Positions 24,503 to 36,261 of a stretch of 64,000 nucleotides of DNA are shown piece by piece. This DNA comes from Plasmopara viticola (taxonomy: Eukaryota > Oomycota > Peronosporomycetes > Peronosporales > Peronosporaceae): positions 1 to 64,000 of the forward strand of contig MBPM02000128.1 of NCBI GenBank assembly GCA_001695595.3, written 5' to 3'. Numbering within the stretch: position 1 is the first letter of the stretch; every line of letters starts with the position of its first letter. Below the pieces are notes generated by a model. The model did not search any database. It saw only the letters and a program-made list of their open reading frames with translations, and was not told the origin of the DNA. Position numbers and translations under genes: made by a program.

Positions 24503-26880
24503 ATGTACGGCAGTGGATACGCCCTTTCTATCCTTCTAGACGTGCGCAGACGCAATAGAGCCACATCAAAGCGTATATTCGCTCATGTGAAGTCATGAGA
24601 TAATGAACGATTATGGATACGTCCTTTCTATAATTCTAGACGTGCGCAGACGCAATAGAGCCTCAACTTTGCTTACATTCGCTTTTTTTATATTCCTGAG
24701 ATAATGTATGGCCATAGCTACGTCCTTTCTATCATACTAGACATGCGCACACGCAATTGAGCCACAACTAAGCGTATATATTCTTGCTCTTATGAAGTGC
24801 TGAGATGATGTATGGCCATGGATACGTCCCTTCGATTATTCTAGAGGTGAGCAGACGCAATAGAGGCACAGCTAAGCGTATATTCGCTTTTTTGAAGTGC
24901 TGAGATGATGTACGGCCATCGATACGGCCTTCCTATAATTCTAGACGTGCGCAGACGCAATAGAGCCACAACTTAGCGTACATTAGCTTTTGTGAAGTGC
25001 TGAGATCATGAACGGCCATGGATACGTCCCTTCTATCATTCTAGACGTGAGCAGACGCGTTAGAGCCACAACAAAGCTTACAGTCGCTTTTTTGATGTGC
25101 TGAGATTATGTACGGCCATCGATATGGCCTTCTTATCATTTTGGACGTGCGCAGACGCAAAAGAGCCACAACAAATCGTATATTCGATCTTGTGAAGTGC
25201 CAAGATCATGTACGGCCATGGATACGTCCTTTGCATCATTCTTGACGTGTGCAGAGACAATAGAGCCACAACAAAGCTAACATTTGCTTGTTTGAAGTGC
25301 TGAGATAATGTACGGCCATAAATACGTCCTTTCTATCATTCTAGACGTGCGCAGACGCGATAGAGCCACAACAAAGCGTATATTTGCACTTGTGAAGTGC
25401 TGACATCATGTACGGCCATAAATACGACCTTTCTGGCATTCTAGACGTGCGCAGACGCAATAGAGCCACAACTAAGCGTATTTTCGCTCTTGTGAAGTGG
25501 TGAGATCATGTACGGCCATGCATAAGCCCTTACTATCATTTATGACGTGCGCAGACGCAATACAGCAACAACTAAGCTTACATTCGCTATTTTGAAGTGC
25601 TGAGATAATGTACGGTCATAGATACGTCCTTTCTATCATTCTAGACGTCCGCATACGCCATAGAGTCAAAACTAAGTGTATATCCGCTCTTATGAAGTGC
25701 TGAGATGATGTACGGCCATCGATACGTCCTTTCTATTCTTCTAGACGTGCGCAGGCGCAATAGAGCCTCAACTAAGCTTACATTTGCTTTGAAGTTCTGA
25801 GATAATGTATATCCATAGATACGTCCTTTCTATCATTCTAGACATGCGCACACGCAATGGAGCCACAATTAAGCGTATATATTCTTGCTCTTTTGAAGTG
25901 CAGGGATAATGTACGGACATGGATACGTCCTTTCTATCATTCTAGACGTGCGTATACGCCATAGAGTCAAAACTATGTGTATATCCGCTCTTATGAAGTG
26001 CTGAGATAATGTACGGCCATCGATACGGCCTTTCGATCAAATTAAACGCGCGCAGACGAAATAGAGCCACAACAAAGCGTATATTAGCTTTTGTGAAGCG
26101 CTGAGATCCTGAACGTCCATGGATACGCCCTTTCTGTCATTCTGGACGTGGGCAGACGCAATAGAGCCCCAACTAAGCTTACATTCGGTTTTTTGAAGTT
26201 CTGAGATGATGTACGGCCATCGATACGTCCCTTCTATCAAACTAGACGTGCGCAGACGAAATAGAGCCACAACAAAGCGTATATTAGGTCTGGTGAAGCG
26301 CTGAGATCATGAACGGCCATGGATACGCCCTTTCCATCATATTAGACGTGTGCAGACGCAAGAGAGCCACACTTAAGCTTACATTCGCTTTTTTTAAGTG
26401 CTGAGATGATGTAGGTCCATGGATACGTCCCTTCTATTATTCTAGATGTGAGCAGACGCAATAGAGGCACCGCTAAGCGTATATTCGCTCTCTTGAAGTG
26501 CTGAGATGATGTACGGCCATCGATACGTCCTTTCTATAATTCTAGACGTGCGCAGACGCAATAGAGCCACAACTAAGCGTACATTAGCTCTTGTGAAGTG
26601 CTGAGATCATGAACGGCCATGGATACGTCCCTTCTATCATTCTAGACGTGAGCAGACGCGTTAGAGCCACAACAAAGCTTACAGTCGCTTTTTTGATGTG
26701 CTGAGACTATGTACGGCCATCGATATGGCCTTCTTATCATTCTGGACGTGCGCAGACGCAATAGAGCCACAACAAATCGTATATTCGATCTTGTGAAGTG
26801 CCGAGATCATGTACGGCCATATATACGTCCTTTGCATCATTCTTGACGTGTGCAGAGACAATAGAGCCACAACAAAGCTT
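24503..26880 (+). repeat. Mosaic duplicate of the 13.4-17.1 kb region
   Basis: The first part (24,503 to about 26,010) matches 13,405-14,815 with one extra monomer. From about 26,010 the sequence instead follows about 15,915-16,400 (GGCCTTTCGATCAAATTAAA here, TTTCGACCAAATTAG there). From about 26,500 it follows about 16,720-17,100, including the ATGGCCTTCTTATC trimer. So about 3.7 kb of source order is kept, with about 1.1 kb and some smaller pieces missing. Confidence 0.75.
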
Positions 26881-27512
26881 ATATTCGCTGTTTTGAAGTG
26901 CTGAGATAATGTACGGCAGTGGATACGCCCTTTCTATCATTCTAGACGTGCGCAGACGCGACAAAGCCACATCAAAGCGTATATTCGCTCAAGTGAAGTG
27001 CTGAGATAATGAACGGTTATGGATACGTCCTTTCTATAATTCTAGACGTGCTAAGACGTTGTAGAGAGACAACGAAGCTTACATTCACTTTTTTTAATTT
27101 TGCGATCATGTACGGCCATAGATACGTCCTTTCTATCATTCTAGACATGCGCACACGCAATAGAGCCACAACTAAGCGTATATATTTTTGCTCTTATGAA
27201 GTGCTGGGATAATGTACGGCCATCGATACGTCCTTTCTATCATTCTGGACGTGCCCACACGCAATAGATTCACAACTAAGCGTATATTCGCTCTTATAAG
27301 GTGCTGAGACGATGTACGGCCATGATTACGTCCTTTCTATTTTTCTAGACGTGCGCAGATGCAATAGAGCCAAAACAAAGCGTATATTCGCTCTTATCAA
27401 GTGCTGAGATGATGTACGGCCATCGATACGTCCTTTCTATCATTCTAGACGTGGACAGACGCAATAGAGCCACAACAAAGCGTATATTCGCTCTTTCGAT
27501 GTGCTGAGATGA
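26881..27512 (+). repeat. Mixed forward monomers
   Basis: About six monomers, including one reading ACGTTGTAGAGAGACAACG and one with a TATATATTTTTGCTC expansion. Related monomers occur at 2,640-2,830 and 13,200-13,400. No HOR spacing was recognised. Confidence 0.75.
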
Positions 27513-29200
27513 TGTACGGCCATAGATACGTCCTTTCTATCATTCTTTGCGTGCACAGACGCAATGGAGCCACAAAAAAAGCTTTCATTCGCTTTTTCGT
27601 AGTGCTGAGATAATGTACGGCCATATATACGTCCTTTATTTCATTCTAAACGTAAGCAGACGAAATAGAGTCACAACTAAGCGTATATCCGCTCTTATGA
27701 AGTGCTGAGATGATGTACGGCCATCGATACGTCCCTTCTATCCTTCTAGACGTGCGCAGACGCAATAGAGCCTCAACTAAGCTTACATTCGCTTTTTTGA
27801 AGTTCTGAGATGATGTACGGCCATTGATACGGCCTTTCTATAATTCTAGACGTGCGCAGACGCAATAGAGCCACAACTAAGCGTACATTAGCTCTTGTGA
27901 AGTGCCGACATCATGAACGGCCATATATCGCATTTTTCTATCATTTTATACGTACGCAGACGCAATAGAGCCTTAACAAAACGTATATTCGCTCTTGTGC
28001 AGTGCTGAGATCATGTACGGCCATAAAGACGTTTTTTCTATCATTTTAGACGTGCACAGACGCAATAGAGCCTCAACAAAGCGTTTTTTTCCTCTTGTGA
28101 AGTGCTGAGATCATGTACGGCCATAAATACGACCTTTCTATTATTCTAGACGTGAGCAGACGCAATAGAGTCACAACTAAGCTTTTATTCGCTTTTTTGA
28201 AGTGCTGAGATGATGTACGGCCATAGATACGTCCTTTCTATCATTCTTTGCGTGCACAGACGCAATGGAGCCACAAAAAAGCTTTCATTCGCTATGTCGA
28301 AGTGCTGAGATAATGTACGGCCATATATACGTCCTTTCTTTCATTCTAAACGTAAGCAGACGAAATAGAGTCACAACTAAGCGTATATCCGCTCTTATGA
28401 AGTGCTGAGATGATGTACGGCCATCGATACGTCCCTTCTATCCTTCTAGACGTGCGCAGACGCAATAGAGCCTCAACTAAGCTTACATTCGCTTTTTTGA
28501 AGTTCTGAGATGATGTACGGCCATTGATACGGCCTTTCTATAATTCTAGACGTGCGCAGACGCAATAGAGCCACAACTAAGCGAACATTAGCTCTTGTGA
28601 AGTGCTGACATCATGAACGGCCATATATCGCACTTTTTTATCATTTTATACGTACGCAGACGCAATAGAGCCTTAACAAAACGTATATTCGCTCTTGTGC
28701 AGTGCTGAGATCATGTACGGCCATAAAGACGTCCTTTCTATCATTCTAGACGTGCACAGACGCAATAGAGCCTCAACAAAGCGTGTATTTCCTCTTGTGA
28801 AGTGCTGAGATCATGTACGGCCATAAATACGACCTTTCTATTATTCTAGACGTGAGCAGACGCAATAGAGTCACAACTAAGCTTTTATTCGCTTTTTTGA
28901 AGTGCTGAGATGATGTATGGCCATAGATACGTCCTTTCTATCATTCTTTGCGTGCACAGACGCAATGGAGCCACAAAAAAGCTTTCATTCGCTTTTTCGA
29001 AGTGCTGAGATAATGTACGGCCATATATCTTTCTTTCATTCTAAACGTGAGCAGACGAAATAGAGTCACAACTAAGCGTATATCCGCTCTTATGAAGTGC
29101 TGAGCTGATGTACGGCCATAGATACGCCTTTTCTATCATTCTAGACGTGTGCAGACGCAATAGAGCCTCAACAAAACGTATATTCGCTCTTGTGCAGTGC
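27513..29200 (+). repeat. ~700 bp higher-order repeat, about 2.4 copies
   Basis: The tag CATTCTTTGCGTGCACAGAC occurs at 27,541, 28,242 and 28,942, giving spacings of 701 and 700 bp (seven monomers). Within the unit, CATATATCGCA, TTATACGTACGCAGAC and ATAAAGACG recur in order. Copies 1 and 2 are near-identical; copy 3 loses phase after about 29,100. Confidence 0.85.
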
Positions 29201-30189
29201 TGAGATGATGTACGGCCATAAATACGACCTTTCTATTATTCTAGACGTGAGCAGACGCAATAGAGTCACAACTATGCTTTTATTCGCTTTTTTAATGTGC
29301 TGAGACAATGTATGGCCATAGATACGTCCTTTCTATTATTCTAGACGTGCGCATATGCAATAGAGCCACAACAAAGCTTACATTCGCTTGTTTGAAGTGC
29401 TGAGATAATGTACGGCCTTAAATATGTTCTTTCTATCATTCTAGACGTGCGCAGACGCGATAGAGCCACAACAAAGCGCATATTAGCACTTGTGCAGTGG
29501 TGAGATCATGTACGGCCATAAATACGACCTTTCTGTCATTCTAGACGTGCGCAGACGCAATAGAGCCACAACTAAGCGTATATTCGCTAGTTTGAAGTGC
29601 TGAGATGATGTACGGCCATCGATACGGCCTTTCTATCATTCTAGACGTGTGCAGACGCAATAGAGCCACAACTAAGCGTACATTAGCTCTCGAGAAGTGC
29701 TGAGATCATGAACGGCCATGGATACGTCCCTTCTATCATTCTAGACGTGAGCAGACGCGTTAGAGCCACAACAAAGCGTATATTAGCACTTGTGAAGTGC
29801 TGAGATCATGTACGGCCATAAATACGACCTTTCTGTCATTCTAGACGTGCGCAGACGCAATAGAGCCATAACTAAGCTTACATTCGCTCTTTTGAAGTGC
29901 TGATATAATGTACGGCCATAGATACGTCTTTTCTATCATTCTAGACGTGCGCATACGCAATATAACCACAACAAATCGTATTTTCGCCCTTGTGAAGTGC
30001 TGAGATCATGTACGGCCATAAATACGTCCTTTCTATCAACCATGACGTGCGAAGATGCGATAGAGCCACAACTAAGCTTCCAATCGCTCTTATGAAGTGC
30101 TGAGACAATGAACGGCCATGGATACGTCCTTCTGTCATTCTAGATGTGAGCAGACGCGTTAGAGCCACAACAAAGCTTACAGTCGCTTT
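29201..30189 (+). repeat. Forward monomers leading to the diverged zone
   Basis: About ten monomers of ordinary left-arm subfamilies, with variants related to 9,960-10,200. No HOR spacing recognised. Confidence 0.75.
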
Positions 30190-30991
30190 TTTGATGTGCT
30201 GAGATTATGTACGGCCATAGATCCGTCCTTTCTATCATTCTAGACGTGCGCAGACGCAATAGACCCACATCAAAGCGTATATGACGGAATAGAGCCAAAC
30301 CAAAGCTTATATTAGCGCTTGAAAAGTGCTGAGATAATGTACAGACATGGATACGTCCATTCTTTCATTCTAGACGTGCATATACGCAATAGAGCCACAT
30401 CAAAGGGTATTTTTGTTGTTTGAAGTGCTGGGATGATTTATGGCCATGTATACGTCCTTTCTATCCTTTTAGACGTGCGCGGACGCAATAGAGCCAAAAA
30501 GGCGTATATTTGCTCGTTAAAAAGGCTGAAACTTGGTACGGTCATAGACATGTCCTTCCTATCATTCTGGACGTGCGCAGACGCAATAGAGCCACCATCA
30601 AGCGTATATTCGCTGTTTCGAAGTGTTGGGACGATGTACGGTCATAGCTATCTTCTTTCAGTCATTCTAGACGTGCGAAGACGCAACTGAGCCATAACAA
30701 AGTGTAGATTTGGTCTCTTGAAGCGCTGAGATGATGTACGGCAATAGATACGTCCTTTCAAAAATTTTACATGTGCGTAGACGCAAAAAAAGCCACAACT
30801 AAGCGTATATTCGCACTTCTGAAGTGCTGAGATGATGTACGGTCATTGATACTTCATTTCTATAATTCTTGACGTGGGCAGACGCAATAGAGTCACAACT
30901 TAGCGTATATTCGCCGCTTTGAAGTGCTAATATGGTGTACGGCCATAGATACGTGTGCAGACGCAATGGAGCCACAAAAGGCGTATATCCG
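30190..30991 (+). repeat. Diverged forward monomers next to the orientation switch
   Basis: Monomers here differ from the consensus much more than those to the left. There is a shortened monomer at about 30,280 (GCGTATAT joined to GACGGAATAG), and numerous private substitutions such as AAAAAGGCTGAAACTTGG and TTTACATGTGCGTAGAC. The final monomer lacks about 20 bp at about 30,953. These look like old, non-homogenised monomers. Confidence 0.8.
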
Positions 30992-30997
30992 AAAGAA
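30985..30997. other. Head-to-head orientation switch of the satellite
   Basis: To the left, GGAGCCACAAAAGGCGTATA is in forward orientation. To the right, GAAAGAAAGGACGTATATAT begins the reverse complement monomer in the middle (normally preceded by TCTAGAAT). The break is therefore at about 30,991, with no extra bases I can assign to anything else. Forward monomers end in the dyad region and reverse ones start near the TCTAGA region, so the join is not at equivalent points of the two units. Confidence 0.93.
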
Positions 30998-32537
30998 AGG
31001 ACGTATATATGGCCAAACATTATCTCAGCACTTCAAAATCGCGAATGTAAGCTTTGTTGTGGCTCCATTGTGTCTGCACACGTCTAAAAGAATAGAAAAG
31101 ACGTATCGATGGCCGTACATGATCTCAGCACTTCACAAGAGCGAATAAACGCTTTGTTGGGGCTCTATTGCGTTTGCGTACGTCTAGATTGATAGAAAGG
31201 ACGTATCTATGGCCGTACATCATCCCAGTACTTCAAATCAGTGAATATACGTTTAATTGTGGCTCTATTGCGTCTGCAAACGCCTAGACGGATAGGAAGG
31301 ACGTAACTATTGCCGTACATCATCTCAGCACTTAACGATAGTGAATATACGCTTTGTTGTGGCTCTTTTACGTCCGCGAACGTCTAGAATGATAGAAAGG
31401 ACCTATCTATGACCGTTCATCATCCCAGCTCTCAAAAGACCAATTATACGCTTTGCTGTGGCTCTACTAGATCTGCGCAAGTCTTGAATATTAAAATGAA
31501 CGTATCTATGTCTGTACATTATCTCAGCAGTTTAAGTAAGCGAAATACGCTTTTTGGTGGCTCGTTTGCGTCTGCGCACGTCTAGAATGATAGAAAAGAC
31601 GTATGTATTGCCGTTCACCAACTCAGCACTGCGATTAATCGCTCTATTGCGTCTGTGCACGTCTAGAATGATAGATAGGACATATCTTTTGCCGTACATT
31701 ATCTAAGCTTTTCCTAAGAGCGAATATACGATTTGTTGTGGCTCTATGGCATCTGCGCACGTCTAGAATGATAGAAATGACGTATCTATTACGTAAATTA
31801 TCTCAACACTTCACAAGAGCGAATATACGCTTAGTTGTGACTCTAGTGCGTCTGCGCGCATCTATAATGATAGAAAGGACGTATCTATTGGCGTACATCT
31901 TCTCAGCACTTCACGAAAGCGAATATACGCTTCGTTGTGGCTCTATTGCGGCTGCACTCGTCTAAAAGGACAGAAAAGACGTATCTATGTACGTACTTGA
32001 TCTCAGCACTTGATAAGAGCGAATATACGCTAAGTTGTGGCTCTATATCATCTGCGCACGTCTAGAATGAAAGAAAAGATGTATTTATTGCCGCACATCA
32101 TATTAGTACTCCAAAAGAGCGAATATACGCTTTGATGTGGCTCCGTTGCGTCTGTGCATGTCTAGTAGATAGAAAGGACATATCTATGACCGTACATTAT
32201 CTAAGCCCCATGGTAAGAAAGAATATACGCTTAGATGTGCTGTATTGCGTCTGCGCACGTCAAGAGGAATAGAAAGGACGTATCTTTTTCCGTACATTAT
32301 CTCAGCACTTCACAAGAGCGAATAATCGCTATGTTGTGGCTCTTATACGTCTGCGCACGTCTAGATTGATAGAAAGGAGGTACCTAAGGCCGTACACTAT
32401 CTCAGCACTTCACAGGAGCAAAAGTATGTACGGATAGTTGTGGCTCTATTGCGTCTGCGCACGTCTAGAATGATAGAAAGAACGTATCCATGTCCGTCGA
32501 AAATTCCAGCACATTAAGAGACCATAATACGTTTTGT
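30992..32537 (-). repeat. Diverged reverse monomers beside the orientation switch
   Basis: About 15-16 monomers in reverse orientation with many private substitutions and small deletions (for example CTCTATGGCATCTGCGC, GCCCCATGGTAAG). No copy was recognised elsewhere in the window. Together with 30,190-30,991 they form about 2.3 kb of old-looking repeats centred on the switch. Confidence 0.8.
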
Positions 32538-33539
32538 TGTGGTTCTATTGCGGCTGCGCACGTCTAGAATGATAAAAAGAACCTATCGATGGCCGTGTAT
32601 GATCTCAGACCTTCATAAGAGCGAATATACGCGTAGTTGTGACTCTATTGCGTCTGCTCAAGTTAAGAATGATAGAAGGGACATAGCTATGACCGTACAT
32701 CATCTTAGCACTTCACGGAAGCGAGTATACGCTTAGTTGTGGCTCTATTACGTCTGTGCTTGTCTAGCATGATAAAAAAGACATATCTATTGCCGTATAT
32801 CATCTCAGCAATTCACGAAAGCGAATATAGGCTCTATTGCGTCTGCGCACGTCTAGCATGATTAAAAGAACGTATTTAGGTCCGTACATCATATTTGCAC
32901 TTCACAAGTTGTTCTGGATCTTTTGCGTCTGCGCACGCATAGAATGATAGAATGGATGTATCTATGTCCGTTCATGATCTCAGCACTCCACAAAAGCGAA
33001 CATACGCTTAGTTATGACTCTATTGTGTCCACGCACGTCTGCAATGAAAGAAGATACGTATTTTTTGCCGCACATCATCTCAGCACTTTATAAGAGCGAA
33101 TATAGAGGAAACGTATCTATGTCCGTACATTGTCTCAGCACTTCACAAGAGCGAACATACGCTTAGTTGTGACTCTATTGCGTCTGCGCACGTCTGGAAT
33201 GATAGGTGGGACGATTCTATTACCGTACATCATCTTCGTACTTTCAAACAGCAAATAAACGCTTTGTTGGGCCTCTTTTTTGTCTGCGCACCTCGAGAAT
33301 GACGAAGCGATGTCTGTACATGATCTCAGCACTTCACAAGAGCAAAAATACGCTTAATTGTGGCTCTATTGCTCTGCGCACGTCTAGAATGATAGAATGG
33401 ACGTATCTGTGGCCGTACATCATCTCAGCACTTCAAAAGAGCGAATTTTCGCTTAGTTGTGGCTCTTTTACGTCTGCGCACGTCTTATATGATAGAAAGG
33501 ACGTATCTATGGCCGTAGATCATCTCAGCACTTTAAGAG

Positions 33540-33553
33540 AGCGAATATTCGCT
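33540..33553. repeat. Perfect 14 bp palindrome AGCGAATATTCGCT
   Basis: Perfect dyad in the right arm. It is followed 44 bp later by an identical one (33,584-33,597) because the monomer between them is about half length. Confidence 0.85.
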
Positions 33554-33583
33554 TAGTTGTGGCTCATTTCAGCACTTCAAAAG

Positions 33584-33597
33584 AGCGAATATTCGCT
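33584..33597. repeat. Perfect 14 bp palindrome AGCGAATATTCGCT
   Basis: Second of the closely spaced pair created by the half-length monomer. The pair is duplicated 1,862 bp to the right. Confidence 0.85.
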
Positions 33598-34399
33598 TAG
33601 TTGTGACTCTATTGCGTCTGCGCACGTCTTGTATGATAGAATGGACGTATCTATGGCCGTACATCATCGCATCACTTAAAAGGCGCGAATATACGCTTTT
33701 TTGTAGCTCTATTGCGTCTTCGCACGTCTAGAATGCTAGAAAGGACGTATCTATAGCCGTACATCGTCTCAGCACTTCAAAAGGACGAATTTTCGCTTAG
33801 TTGTGGCTCTATTGCGGCTGCGCACGTCTTGTATGATAGAAAGGACGTATCTATGGCCGTACATCATCTCAGCACTTCAAAAGAGCGAATGTTCGCTTAG
33901 TTGTGACTCTATTGCGGCTGCGCACGTTTTGTATGATAGAATGGACTTATCGATGGCCGTACATCATTTCATCACTTCACAAGAGCGAACATACGCTTAG
34001 TTGTTGCTCTATTGCGTCTGCGCACGTCTAGAATGAAAAAAGGACGTATTTATTGCCGAATATCATCTCAGCACTTCACAAAAGCGAATATACGATTTAA
34101 TGTGGCTCTATTGCGTCTGCGGACGTCTAGACGGATAGGATAGACGTTTCTATGGCCGTAAATGACCTCAGCATTTCACAAGAGCGAAAATACGCTTTGT
34201 TGTGGCTATTTGCATATGCGCGCGTCTAGAAAAATAGAAAGGACGTACCTAAGGCCGTACATCATCTCAGCACTTAACAAGAGCGAATATACGCTTTGTT
34301 GTTGCTCTTTTGCTTCTGCGCACGTCGAGAATGAAAAGAAGGACATATCTACTGCCAAACATGATCTCAGCACTTCACAAAAGCGAATATACGCTTAGT

Positions 34400-36261
34400 T
34401 GTGGCTCTATTGCGGCTGCGCACGTCTAGAATGATAAAAAGAACCTATCGATGGCCGTGTATGATCTCAGACCTTCATAAGAGCGAATATACGCGTAGTT
34501 GTGACTCTATTGCGTCTGCTCAAGTTAAGAATGATAGAAGGGACATAGCTATGACCGTACATCATCTTAGCACTTCACGGAAGCGAGTATACGCTTAGTT
34601 GTGGCTCTATTACGTCTGTGCTTGTCTAGCATGATAAAAAAGACATATCTATTGCCGTATATCATCTCAGCAATTCACGAAAGCGAATATAGGCTCTATT
34701 GCGTCTGCGCACGTCTAGCATGATTAAAAGAACGTATTTAGGTCCGTACATCATATTTGCACTTCACAAGTTGTTCTGGATCTTTTGCGTCTGCGCACGC
34801 ATAGAATGATAGAATGGATGTATCTGTGTCCGTTCATGATCTCAGCACTCCACAAAAGCGAACATACGCTTAGTTATGACTCTATTGTGTCCACGCACGT
34901 CTGCAATGAAAGAAGATACGTATTTTTTGCCGCACATCATCTCAGCACTTTATAAGAGCGAATATAGAGGAAACGTATCTATGTCCGTACATTGTCTCAG
35001 CACTTCACAAGAGCGAACATACGCTTAGTTGTGACTCTATTGCGTCTGCGCACGTCTGGAATGATAGGTGGGACGATTCTATTACCGTACATCATCTTCG
35101 TACTTTCAAACAGCAAATAAACGCTTTGTTGGGCCTCTTTTTTGTCTGCGCACCTCGAGAATGACGAAGCGATGTCTGTACATGATCTCAGCACTTCACA
35201 AGAGCAAAAATACGCTTAATTGTGGCTCTATTGCTCTGCGCACGTCTAGAATGATAGAATGGACGTATCTGTGGCCGTACATCATCTCAGCACTTCAAAA
35301 GAGCGAATTTTCGCTTAGTTGTGGCTCTTTCACGTCTGCGCACGTCTTATATGATAGAAAGGACGTATCTATGGCCGTAGATCATCTCAGCACTTTAAGA
35401 GAGCGAATATTCGCTTAGTTGTGGCTCATTTCAGCACTTCAAAAGAGCGAATATTCGCTTAGTTGTGACTCTATTGCGTCTGCGCACGTCTTGTATGATA
35501 GAATGGACGTATCTATGGCCGTACATCATCGCATCACTTAAAAGGCGCGAATATACGCTTTTTTGTGGCTCTATTGCGTCTTCGCACGTCTAGAATGCTA
35601 GAAAGGACGTATCTATAGCCGTACATCGTCTCAGCACTTCAAAAGGACGAATTTTCGCTTAGTTGTGGCTCTATTGCGGCTGCGCACGTCTTGTATGATA
35701 GAAAGGACGTATCTATGGCCGTACATCATCTCAGCACTTCAAAAGAGCGAATGTTCGCTTAGTTGTGACTCTATTGCGGCTGCGCACGTTTTGTATGATA
35801 GAATGGACTTATCGATGGCCGTACATCATTTCATCACTTCACAAGAGCGAACATACGCTTAGTTGTTGCTCTATTGCGTCTGCGCACGTCTAGAATGAAA
35901 AAAGGACGTATCTATTGCCGAATATCATCTCAGCACTTCACAAAAGCGAATATACGATTTAATGTGGCTCTATTGCGTCTGCGGACGTCTAGACGGATAG
36001 GATAGACGTTTCTATGGCCGTAAATGACCTCAGCATTTCACAAGAGCGAAAATACGCTTTGTTGTGGCTATTTGCATATGCGCACGTCTAGAATAATAGA
36101 AAGGACGTACCTAAGGCCGTACATCATCTCAGCACTTAACAAGAGCGAATATACGCTTTGTTGTTGCTCTTTTGCTTCTGCGCACGTCGAGAATGAAAAG
36201 AAGGACATATCTACTGCCGAACATGATCTCAGCACTTCACAAAAGCGAATATACGCTTAGT
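34400..36261 (-). repeat. 1,862 bp higher-order repeat, copy 2
   Basis: A second nearly identical copy, carrying the same short monomers (half-length one near 35,427). Its right edge continues into CTCTATTGCGTCTGCGC where copy 1 continued into CTCTATTGCGGCTGCGC, so the duplication boundaries lie in that conserved monomer segment. Confidence 0.9.

Larger units (their letters stand above)
1..30991 (+). repeat. Left satellite arm, ~100 bp monomer, forward orientation
   Basis: Head-to-tail array of a monomer of about 100 bp. Every monomer can be recognised by the same ordered landmarks: TGAAGTGCTGAG, TACGGCCAT, TATCATTCTAGACG, GTGCGCAGACGC, AATAGAGCCACAAC, and AAGCGTATATTCGC or AAGCTTACATTCGC. 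No unrelated insert longer than a few bases was seen. Sequence variants fall into recurring subfamilies (for example AAGCTTACATTCGC versus AAGCGTATATTCGC, and ATAAATACG versus ATGGATACG), and these are ordered into higher-order repeats listed separately. The unit is too short for one nucleosome, while two units (~200 bp) match a nucleosome plus linker; that is an observation of length only. Function is unknown; a structural heterochromatic satellite is the most likely reading. Confidence 0.97.
32538..34399 (-). repeat. 1,862 bp higher-order repeat, copy 1
   Basis: The copy starts around GTTCTATTGCGGCTGCGC and is repeated from about 34,400 at an exact spacing of 1,862 bp. Only a handful of substitutions were noticed between the copies (for example TATCTATGTCC versus TATCTGTGTCC near 32,965 and 34,827). 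It contains a half-length monomer near 33,565 (GGCTCATTTCAGCAC) and a monomer shortened near 32,830. Confidence 0.9.

Noticed and set aside
30700..31200. Recent perfect palindrome or fold-back sequencing artefact at the inversion
   Set aside because: The two sides differ in subfamily and HOR order and do not pair closely beyond general monomer similarity.
33206..33556. A 116-residue open frame on the plus strand, identical at 35,068-35,418
   Set aside because: The second copy is only the 1,862 bp duplicate. The frame reads through consecutive satellite monomers in changing phase and shows no domain, signal sequence or codon bias.
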